Part shown: one piece after another, positions 6,538 to 13,455 of the stretch
How positions within the stretch are numbered: position 1 is the stretch's first letter
Layout: every line of letters starts with the position of its first letter
Source of the DNA: JAFDCJ01 sp964527835
Lineage (GTDB): Bacteria; Desulfobacterota; Desulfobacteria; Desulfobacterales; JAFDCJ01
Direction: 5' to 3'
Length of the DNA stretch: 64,000 nucleotides
NCBI GenBank assembly: GCA_964527835.1
Contig: CAZGNV010000001.1
Coordinates: forward strand, 176,391-240,390
The notes under the pieces: generated by a model
Database searches by the model: none
Seen by the model: only the letters and a program-made list of their open reading frames with translations
Told to the model about the DNA's origin: nothing
Made by a program: the position numbers and the translations under genes

Positions 6538-8193
6538 TCAAAACCGCAGCACCCGCCCCGGCTTGCACCCCTTCAAATAGCGACCGTCGTCGACCACAAG
6601 CTCGCCGTTGATAAAAACCTTCTCGATTCCGGTGGGACGCACGGCCGTCTGCTGGACCGACGTGTTGTCGGCGATGGTGTCGGGGTCGAACACAACCATA
6701 TCGGCAAAATTGCCGGGCTTGATTTCACCGCGCCGATCGACGGCAAACCAGCTTGCCGTCTTGCCGGTCATTTTGCTGACCGCCTCGCTCAAAGTCAATG
6801 CCTTTTTATCGCGCACAAACCGGCCGAGAATGCGGGCAAAAGCGCCGTAAGTCGCCGGATTGGCAAATCCGCGGGATTTGACGATGGTGTCGGTTTCAAA
6901 CAGGCAAAGCCGGTGGGCCATCAATTTTTCAATCAACTCTTCATGGTCATCATCCCCGCTGTAGCCATAGGTCAACTGCAGGGCCTTGCTGCGACTTTCC
7001 CTGATAATCCTGAGCATGGCATCCACCGGATCGATATTTTCAAGGCGCGCAATTTCCACCAGGTTGAGCCGGTTGTATTTATCGCCGGCCGCATACCCGG
7101 CATCCATGATCTGAATATCGCGCATCTTGAAACCAAGCAGGATTTTGGCCAGCTTCAACTCGAATTTGAGCCGGCGTACGGAGACGGGGTTGTGCAGGTT
7201 GGCGACCAGGTTTTGCACAAACCAGGTCGGCAGAAAAACATCCAGATAGCTGTTGCCGCAAAAATGGGGATAGATGTCCCACATGACCTCAAGGCCTTTG
7301 TTGCAGGCGTCCTCCACCATTTGGACCGCCTTTTCGGCGGTGGGCCAGCTTTTCTTGCCGACAAAAATAAAATGCGATATCTGCAGGCGCACCCCGGTCT
7401 CAAGACCGATAGACAGGATCTCGTCGAGGGCTCTCAGGTTGTGGGGCCTGCCGAAAAACGGGATGATCGGATAGGCGCCGGAATATTTTGACAGCGCCCT
7501 GATGTGCACGGTCAAAATCCGTCCCCGCCCGGCGGCGATCCGGGCCATGCCTAACAGTTCCTCGCGGGTGGAAAAAAGCCCGGGCGGATACATCAGCCCG
7601 AATGAAAGGCCTGCCGCTCCGCTGTCAAAGGCATCGTTGATCATGCCGGCCATGGTGGCGGTCTGGTCCGGGTCCGGTGGCGTATCTCCATTGTCAACCG
7701 CTGCCAGCCGCACCGTGCCATGGCCCACCAGTTGGACATTGTTGAACAAAAGTCCGTCGCCGCCATCCAGACGGTCCAAAAATTCGCCCATCGGCCCCCA
7801 CTGCAGGTCCAGGGGCTTTTCCAACAGCATTTCAGACGATTCATGCACCCGCCCCCTGCTGCGATCCGTGAGTGGTGCTGGTGAAAAACCGCAGTTTCCG
7901 GTGACCACGGTGGTAATGCCCTGCTCCACCAGGGGAAAGAGCACCTGCTCGTGATCGGGCAGCGGCAGGACCCAGTCAAAATGGCTGTGGCAGTCGATAA
8001 ATCCCGGGGCGACCACCCGGCCGGTTGCATCCACCACCCGCTCGGCGGCTTTTGCGGCCAGCATTTTGCCTTCCGGCGAATCGGCGGCGGCGACCGCCTC
8101 GATCCGGTCCCCGGCCACGTAAACGTGTCCGCAAAAAGCATCCCCCCCGCTGCCGTCGACAATCGTCGCGTTTTGAATCAAAGTGGTTGGCAT
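6538..8193 (-). CDS. N-acyl-D-amino-acid deacylase family amidohydrolase
   Basis: The 551-residue protein belongs to the metal-dependent amidohydrolase superfamily. The N-terminal small beta domain leads into PGFIDCHSHFDW, with metal-binding His69 and His71. GNCGFSPAP and GLSFGLMYPPG are characteristic of D-aminoacylases. The C-terminal KPGNFADMVVFDP is the usual closing beta segment. Such enzymes remove acyl groups from N-acyl-D-amino acids; related members act on other amides. GGGGAGA precedes the ATG. The gene lies downstream of an aminotransferase and a DUF6206 gene on the same strand, which suggests a shared pathway for an acylated amine or amino acid. Confidence 0.85.
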   Translation of the reverse strand: MPTTLIQNATIVDGSGGDAFCGHVYVAGDRIEAVAAADSPEGKMLAAKAAERVVDATGRVVAPGFIDCHSHFDWVLPLPDHEQVLFPLVEQGITTVVTGNCGFSPAPLTDRSRGRVHESSEMLLEKPLDLQWGPMGEFLDRLDGGDGLLFNNVQLVGHGTVRLAAVDNGDTPPDPDQTATMAGMINDAFDSGAAGLSFGLMYPPGLFSTREELLGMARIAAGRGRILTVHIRALSKYSGAYPIIPFFGRPHNLRALDEILSIGLETGVRLQISHFIFVGKKSWPTAEKAVQMVEDACNKGLEVMWDIYPHFCGNSYLDVFLPTWFVQNLVANLHNPVSVRRLKFELKLAKILLGFKMRDIQIMDAGYAAGDKYNRLNLVEIARLENIDPVDAMLRIIRESRSKALQLTYGYSGDDDHEELIEKLMAHRLCLFETDTIVKSRGFANPATYGAFARILGRFVRDKKALTLSEAVSKMTGKTASWFAVDRRGEIKPGNFADMVVFDPDTIADNTSVQQTAVRPTGIEKVFINGELVVDDGRYLKGCKPGRVLRF

Positions 8194-8213
8194 TCAGATT
8201 CTCCCCGCCAGGG

Positions 8214-8234
8214 TCGCTTTTTACGAGTTCATCA
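8214..8234 (+). repeat. Partial copy of dispersed repeat family A
   Basis: TCGCTTTTTACGAGTTCATCA matches the tail of the repeat seen at 17681-17730 (GACTTTTTGCAACTTCATCA). It lies in the short gap between two leftward genes. Confidence 0.4.
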
Positions 8235-8240
8235 TCATTG

Positions 8241-9164
8241 TCAGCGTTCAATTTTGCCCGGCAGGATGAACTCGTAGCGCCGGCGCAGCAGCCGGGTGAT
8301 CATCCAGCGATCCAGCCGGCGCACCCCCAGAAACAGGCTCCAGATAAATCGGTCCTCCCGGTAATAGCTTTCCACGTCTTTAACTGCAAGCGCTGCCGCC
8401 CCTGCCGGAAGATGGCGGTTGATCACCTTCACGGCCAGCGGCACCAGCCCGGCACATTGCTCCTTGATCAGGTTGGCCGCCAGGTCGGTCATGTTTTTGC
8501 GCGCATCGTAGTAACGGTTCAACACCTCGTTGACGAAAAGCTTTTCCAGCAGCCAGCGCATCCAGACCGGGGCGGCCTTGAGGATCAGTTGCGGGTCCAG
8601 TTCGTGGATGCCCTGCCGGCGGATAAAAGGCGTGCTGGTGTCGATATAGTAAAGGATGGGGTCGGCGCGTTGGGTGTCCAGTACCCAGTTGGATATCTGG
8701 CCGTCGACGGCGATCTCCAGCTGTGGGCCGTGGGCGGCATTAAAGCGCCAGGTTTTGGCCACCTCGCCGATGACCCGTTCGAAAAGTCCGGCAACCTCCG
8801 CCTTGTGCAGGCTGTGAATCAACCGGTGGCCGAAGTCTTCGGAAGGCAGCTTTTCCTGGGCGATATAGAGGCACACCGGCCGGCCGGCCGCCTGCACCAC
8901 GGCGGTTTTGCTGTCGGGCAGATGCAGCCCGGCCTGGCGCAGCAGGTCACAGTATTCATGGTACCCGGCTTCATATTTTTCAGCCCCCAGCCGGTCGTTG
9001 AAAAGCGGCATGCGTTTGTAAACTGTTGTGGGGTCATCGCCGATCTGAAAGATCGCAGATATTTCTCCGTAGCCGACGAGTTCGGCCGGTATGGCCGATG
9101 CCTGGATGTCCTGGGGATTCAGTCCGGCTTCAAAGCGCTTTAAAAGGTCGATATCCAACTCCAT
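8241..9164 (-). CDS. DUF6206-like protein with kinase-fold-like motifs
   Basis: I know this 307-residue family only as uncharacterised, probably DUF6206. The order of motifs resembles protein-kinase or aminoglycoside-phosphotransferase folds. VGYGEISAIFQI (30-41) looks like a glycine-rich loop and Lys50 in VYKR like the beta-3 lysine. Asp154 and Asn159 in VDGQISNW fit the catalytic loop, and Asp175 in YIDTSTP the metal-binding Asp. This is inference from spacing, not proven homology. It sits 26 bases after a class III aminotransferase and 47 before a D-aminoacylase. That arrangement recalls amine-kinase/phospho-lyase pairs. GGGACC lies a few bases before the ATG. Confidence 0.5.
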   Translation of the reverse strand: MELDIDLLKRFEAGLNPQDIQASAIPAELVGYGEISAIFQIGDDPTTVYKRMPLFNDRLGAEKYEAGYHEYCDLLRQAGLHLPDSKTAVVQAAGRPVCLYIAQEKLPSEDFGHRLIHSLHKAEVAGLFERVIGEVAKTWRFNAAHGPQLEIAVDGQISNWVLDTQRADPILYYIDTSTPFIRRQGIHELDPQLILKAAPVWMRWLLEKLFVNEVLNRYYDARKNMTDLAANLIKEQCAGLVPLAVKVINRHLPAGAAALAVKDVESYYREDRFIWSLFLGVRRLDRWMITRLLRRRYEFILPGKIER

Positions 9165-9190
9165 TAAGGTCCCATCTCCGATTGAGGCGG

Positions 9191-10441
9191 TTAAAAAGCA
9201 CTTCGCATCTTGTCGGTGGCCGCCAGCGCCTGGTCCAGCCGCTGCACCACCCAGTCCGCCTGGGTTTCATCAATGATCAGCGGCGGCAGAAACTGGCACA
9301 CCGCCTTGTTGTTGTTGGCATAGACCATGAACAGGTCCTGCTGGTAGGCCGCCGCGCACAGCAGCTGGCCGCTCAGCTCGTCTGCCAGCTCCAGGCCCAT
9401 GAACAGCCCCAGCTGGCGCAGTGCCTTGAGCAGCCCATGGCGCTGCATGAGGTTTTCGACCTGCCGGCAGATGTAATCCGCCATGTGATTGACGTGGGCC
9501 AGAAACCCGGGAGCGGATGATATTTCCAGGACCTTCAAGGCCACCAGGCAGCCGAGCTCGGATCCCCCGAAAGTGGACACGTGGATATGGGGATCCGGAT
9601 GAAAAACGGATTCCAGCGGTTTTCGCAGCACCGTGCCGCTGATGGGATAAATCCCGCCCGACAACCCCTTGCCCAGAACCACCATGTCGGGCACCACCTT
9701 GAAATGCTCAAAGGCCCACAGCCTGCCGGTGCGGCCCAGCCCGGTCTGGACTTCATCGAGGATCAGCAGGGTTTGGCTGCGGTCGCACAGTTTGCGGACT
9801 GCGGGATAATATTGTTCAGAAGCAATGGGCATGCCCAGGGTGGCCGGAATTGTCTCCAGGATCACGGCGGCGGTATCATTGTCCACGGCAGCCTCCAGGG
9901 CCGGCAGGCTGTCAAAGGGCACCTGTTCGAATCCCGGCGCCGGGGGCCCGAAGGGCAGGCGGTATTTTTCATCACCGGCGGCCAGGGCCAGTCCCGTATG
10001 CCCATGGTAGCCGCCCCGGGCTGAAATGATCTTTGTTTTGCCGGTGAATGCGCGAGCCACCTTTATGGCCAGGTCGACGGCCTCCCCCCCGGACACGCCG
10101 AACACGGTATGGGTCAGGTCGGCCGGCATGCTGTACGCTATTTTTTCGGCCAGCGCCGCCCGGGCCCAACTGATCAGGTGCCCGTTGCCCATGTCGACTT
10201 CGGCCAGCGCATCGATCAGCGCCCGGCTGATCTGCGGGTTGCGGTGCCCCAGGTTGAAAACACCGCCATTGGTATGAAGGTTGAAAAGTTTTTTTTCGCC
10301 GTCCACATCCCACATCCAGCAGCCGTCCCGTGCTCCCATGACAAAATCCATGTTGAGCTGCTGCCAGAAAGCTGCTTTGGCGGATGAAACATGATCGGCA
10401 AAGGCTTCAATGGCCCGGGCTTTAGAAGTGTAAGGGCGCAA
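9191..10441 (-). CDS. Class III PLP-dependent aminotransferase
   Basis: The 416-residue protein has the fold-type I aminotransferase pattern. SGGEAVDLAIKVAR binds the cofactor phosphate, LILDEVQTGLGRTG holds the PLP-ring Asp229, and Lys258 in VLGKGLSGG is the Schiff-base lysine. It fits the group containing GABA, ornithine, putrescine and omega-amino-acid aminotransferases and the ethanolamine-phosphate phospho-lyases; the substrate is not readable. The start is TTG at 10441, chosen because GGAGGAG lies just upstream and no better ATG exists. It is followed after 26 bases by the kinase-like DUF6206 gene. Confidence 0.85.
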   Translation of the reverse strand: MRPYTSKARAIEAFADHVSSAKAAFWQQLNMDFVMGARDGCWMWDVDGEKKLFNLHTNGGVFNLGHRNPQISRALIDALAEVDMGNGHLISWARAALAEKIAYSMPADLTHTVFGVSGGEAVDLAIKVARAFTGKTKIISARGGYHGHTGLALAAGDEKYRLPFGPPAPGFEQVPFDSLPALEAAVDNDTAAVILETIPATLGMPIASEQYYPAVRKLCDRSQTLLILDEVQTGLGRTGRLWAFEHFKVVPDMVVLGKGLSGGIYPISGTVLRKPLESVFHPDPHIHVSTFGGSELGCLVALKVLEISSAPGFLAHVNHMADYICRQVENLMQRHGLLKALRQLGLFMGLELADELSGQLLCAAAYQQDLFMVYANNNKAVCQFLPPLIIDETQADWVVQRLDQALAATDKMRSAF

Positions 10442-10458
10442 GTCTCCTCCGGGTTTTC

Positions 10459-11019
10459 CTAGTCCAGCAAGGGGGCGGTTTGAACGGATTCATCTTTCCT
10501 GTGGGGGTTGCGGTCATAAACCTCCGCCGGCAGGTCTTCCAGTTGCTCCAGGTTTAATTCGGCGGCCAGGGGGGCGTAGTAAAAGGCCAGCTTGTATTCT
10601 CCGGCGGATTCCTTTATTTTCAATTTCACCTTCACATCGCCTGTTTTCCAGCGATACACGGTCTGTCCGGCCGCAGCATCACGCGTGGTGCGGGGTTTTC
10701 CGTATTTCATTGTCAGATCGCGCTTGAGCTGGACAAACTGGTTCGGTGAACTCAGTTTAATGAAAACCGCGAAAAATTTGCCCCGGTAAAAACCGTAAAA
10801 AACGGCGGGGACCGGCTGCCGGCCCGCCTGGTAGATCATGTTCGAGTTGGCATAGTAGGCGGCCGCACCCTTCTGGTATACCCGGGTCAAATTTCCGTGC
10901 TGGGCAATCAAGCTGCCCCATTGCATCCCGTGGATGCCCTGTTGAAGATCGTATCCGGCGGCAGGGGTGCCGAAAAATAAAAGCAGCAAAAAGGCCCCCA
11001 ACATTCGATAATGTCTCAT
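10459..11019 (-). CDS. Exported protein of unknown function
   Basis: The 186-residue protein starts with a signal peptide (MLGAFLLLLFFGTPAAGYD). The mature part begins GIHGMQWGSLI, a pattern seen in small periplasmic proteins that compare expected and actual chain layouts but without a function I can name. It is mixed alpha/beta with conserved-looking aromatic residues (AVFYGFYRGKFFAVFI). I chose the ATG at 11019 because it leads directly into the signal peptide; longer starts add an unlikely extension. The stop is 17 bases before the aminotransferase start, so it may be the first gene of that leftward operon. Confidence 0.55.
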   Translation of the reverse strand: MRHYRMLGAFLLLLFFGTPAAGYDLQQGIHGMQWGSLIAQHGNLTRVYQKGAAAYYANSNMIYQAGRQPVPAVFYGFYRGKFFAVFIKLSSPNQFVQLKRDLTMKYGKPRTTRDAAAGQTVYRWKTGDVKVKLKIKESAGEYKLAFYYAPLAAELNLEQLEDLPAEVYDRNPHRKDESVQTAPLLD

Positions 11020-11092
11020 GGCGTTATCCCCCCATGGTAACCGGTGGTCCATTGATCTGAAAATGATCACAAAAACCGGCAATGTCAATAAA

Positions 11093-11130
11093 AAAGGGCA
11101 CCCTTTCCCCATGGGGAAAAAGTGCCCTTT
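11093..11130 (-). terminator. Terminator of the cold-shock gene
   Basis: AAAGGGCAC and GTGCCCTTT form the outer stem, with TCCCC/GGGGA inside. On the minus strand a TTTTTT tract follows. It lies 22 bases after the cold-shock stop codon. Confidence 0.85.
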
Positions 11131-11151
11131 GCTTTGTTGGCTAACGCCCGG

Positions 11152-11352
11152 TTAGATCACGGTGACATTGGCAGCGGCAGGACCTTTTTGGCCTTGCTCG
11201 ATATCAAAAGAAACCCGATCGCCTTCATTGAGGGATTTAAAACCGCTGGCGTTGATCGCTGAATGATGCACAAACACATCCGGGCCGTCTTCCTGCTCAA
11301 TAAACCCGAAGCCTTTGCGGTCATTAAACCATTTAACAGTTCCATTCGTCAT
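11152..11352 (-). CDS. cspA: Cold-shock domain protein
   Basis: The 66-residue protein is a single cold-shock domain. The RNA-binding motifs are GTVKWFNDRKGFGFI (RNP1-like) and DVFVHHSAI (RNP2). Members bind single-stranded RNA or DNA and melt RNA structure in the cold. The start follows GAAAGGAGG. The transcript probably starts about 125 bases upstream (promoter at 11485-11513), giving the long leader that is typical of cold-regulated csp genes. A strong terminator follows. The numbering within the csp family cannot be assigned, so the symbol is generic. Confidence 0.93.
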   Translation of the reverse strand: MTNGTVKWFNDRKGFGFIEQEDGPDVFVHHSAINASGFKSLNEGDRVSFDIEQGQKGPAAANVTVI

Positions 11353-11444
11353 AATAACATCCTCCTTTCATAATTATTCTCAACGCTACAAACTGCTGGA
11401 GGATACCACTTGGACAAATGGGAAACTCCTTCAGAACGAAACGG

Positions 11445-11470
11445 CCCCGCCACAACAAGCGGCGAGGCTT
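11445..11470 (-). promoter_or_regulatory. Hairpin in the cold-shock 5' leader
   Basis: GCCTCGCC and GGCGGGGC pair on the minus-strand transcript across a nine-base loop, allowing one G-U pair. No T run follows, so it is a leader structure and not a terminator. It lies between the predicted start site and the csp ribosome-binding site. Confidence 0.4.
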
Positions 11471-11484
11471 TATTGATTAATCGT

Positions 11485-11513
11485 ACTATAATCCCTCTTT
11501 TAACAGAAAGCAA
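11485..11513 (-). promoter_or_regulatory. Sigma-70-type promoter of the cold-shock gene
   Basis: On the minus strand TTGCTT (11513-11508) and TATAGT (11490-11485) are 17 bases apart. The predicted start near 11478 leaves a leader of about 125 bases before the ATG at 11352. Confidence 0.65.
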
Positions 11514-11594
11514 GGCTTTTGTTGAAATAATATTGTTTTTCTGCTTTATTGCCTAAAAAAACAACCGCTAACGACTCACAGAAAGGCACAAACT

Positions 11595-12755
11595 ATGACT
11601 GACGATGCATTGCAGGAAAAATACAGGCGCGCCGCAGAGGTTGTCTGCCGCCAGGGAATGATCCCGTTTCCCGTAAACGACACGATCCTGTCGATCCTCA
11701 AACATGTGGTGGGTGATGACGAAGAGGAGCTGGATTTCATTTACGCCTTTCGCGACAAGGGGTCGCAGAGCGTCGAGGAACTGATGGCAACCGGCGGCTA
11801 CTCCGCGCAGACAGTCGAAAAGCTTGGCACCCGCCTCGCCCGCAAGGGAATGATTTTCAACCAGCCCAGTTCGGCCGGCATCATGGTCTATCGCCTGCTG
11901 CCCCTGATGAATGTCGGCCTGATGGAATACAAGTTCATGGGCGAGCTCAAAGGTGATGAAGACGAACGCCAACTCGGCCTTTTATTTCAAAAACTGCTGG
12001 ATGATTTCAGAGACCAGGTCCAGCAAAATTATGACCAGCTCGTGCCGATGTTTGCAAAGGCCCCCCCGGTGGACCGCACTGTGCCCATCCGCAGCACCGA
12101 GGATGGCCACGCCATCCAGGTGATCCCCGTGGACAAAAGCATCGAGCTGCCCGATGAAGCCGTTTTGCCCAGCCAGACGGTCGATGAGATTATCGACAAA
12201 TTCGATGACATTGCGGTAGGCAACTGTTTTTGCCGCCAGCGCCGATCGGTGCTGGAGGAACCCTGCCAGCTGGATGCCCCGATGAAGGCCTGTTTTACCT
12301 TCGGCAAGTCCGCCCGTCACACGGTGGCCCAGGGATTTGCCGAGATGGTCACCAAAGAGCAGGCCCGCCAGATTATGCAGGAGGCCGAGGCTGCCGGGCT
12401 GGTGCACAAGGCGTTTCATCCCAACTCCAAAGAAACGCGTCCGGAAACCAGCATCTGCAACTGCTGCAAGGACTGCTGCGACACGCTGCGCCTGTGGCGC
12501 GACGGTGCCTTTCCCCTGATCAACTCCACCTACTACCTGTCGGTGATCGACAAGGAGGCCTGCAGCGGCTGCGGCATCTGCGTGGAGCGCTGCCCCACCG
12601 AGGCGATCCGCCTGGATGCCGCTGAAAAAGCCGAACGCGATGAAAACGCCTGTTTCGGCTGCGGCGTCTGCGCCCGCTTCTGCCCCGAAGAGGCCATCAG
12701 CCTGCGGGAAGGACTGCGCCGGGTATCCGTGCTGCCGCCGCGGCTGCGCTCCTAG
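11595..12755 (+). CDS. 4Fe-4S dicluster protein with winged-helix-like N-terminus
   Basis: The 386-residue protein ends with two ferredoxin motifs, CSGCGICVERCP and CFGCGVCARFCP, which bind two [4Fe-4S] clusters. Further cysteines occur at NCFCRQR and in CNCCKDCC, possibly another metal site. The N-terminal 90 residues look like a winged-helix or anaerobic-sensor domain (SVEELMATGGYSAQTVEKLGTRLARKGMI). Similar proteins occur in sulfate reducers next to electron-transfer genes, but I cannot name a pathway. AGAAAGG precedes the ATG. The following small gene is 145 bases away and may be separately expressed. Confidence 0.75.
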   Translation: MTDDALQEKYRRAAEVVCRQGMIPFPVNDTILSILKHVVGDDEEELDFIYAFRDKGSQSVEELMATGGYSAQTVEKLGTRLARKGMIFNQPSSAGIMVYRLLPLMNVGLMEYKFMGELKGDEDERQLGLLFQKLLDDFRDQVQQNYDQLVPMFAKAPPVDRTVPIRSTEDGHAIQVIPVDKSIELPDEAVLPSQTVDEIIDKFDDIAVGNCFCRQRRSVLEEPCQLDAPMKACFTFGKSARHTVAQGFAEMVTKEQARQIMQEAEAAGLVHKAFHPNSKETRPETSICNCCKDCCDTLRLWRDGAFPLINSTYYLSVIDKEACSGCGICVERCPTEAIRLDAAEKAERDENACFGCGVCARFCPEEAISLREGLRRVSVLPPRLRS

Positions 12756-12900
12756 TGTCCATCTCCAATCAGCAGCTGCCGTTAGCGAAGGCACGCAGAC
12801 ATGCATGGGCAATCTGGCCTGTTTGAATTGCGATTGACATCCCGGACGATTTGGGTTTTACTGGGCAGATTCAAATTTACCTCAATTCAAGGAGATCACA

Positions 12901-13266
12901 ATGAGCAACGGCGGTCAGTCACAGGATATCGATTTTACAATTGACAAGGACAATCTGTACCGCGAGGAGTCGGTCACAGACTTGAAGGTGGCCACTATCC
13001 GGCAGCTGATACCGGTCACCGCCGACGGTGCGGAAGACACCGGCCGCACGCGCATATTCATCGGCCACACCCAGGTGATGTCGCCGGAAGGGCCACTGCC
13101 GATCCAGTCCAGGCTGCAGGCCGACACCCTTGAACAGGCCATGCAAGCGTTCCCCCAGGCCATGGAGCAGGCCCTGGTGGAGGTGATTGAAAAGATCAAG
13201 CAGCTGCAGCAGCAGCAGCGGATGCAGCAAAAAGATGATTCGCGCATCATTGTCCCGGGTCGTTAA
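12901..13266 (+). CDS. Small cytoplasmic protein of unknown function
   Basis: The 121-residue protein has no signal peptide or membrane helix. It has an acidic N-terminus (IDFTIDKDNLYREESVTDLK), a middle beta-rich part (RTRIFIGHTQV) and a C-terminal helix ending in a Gln-rich coil (IKQLQQQQRMQQ). I have no functional assignment. AAGGAGATCACA supplies a good ribosome-binding site. A GC-rich inverted repeat (CCGGC/GCCGG) follows the stop codon but lacks a T tract. Confidence 0.65.
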   Translation: MSNGGQSQDIDFTIDKDNLYREESVTDLKVATIRQLIPVTADGAEDTGRTRIFIGHTQVMSPEGPLPIQSRLQADTLEQAMQAFPQAMEQALVEVIEKIKQLQQQQRMQQKDDSRIIVPGR

Positions 13267-13455
13267 AAATGCACCGGCCGATTTTCTGCCGGCCTAAATC
13301 CAGCACAAGGCGGTTTCGGTTATCCTGTTGTCCTCATAAATTGCCCGTCTGATCCGCTGTTTCCCCCGGTGGTCCGTTTGCGCTGCCATGCAGACCACAG
13401 CTGAAAATGCACAAACTGAAAAGTTCACTCAACTTTCTAATTGGGAGATAAATTG

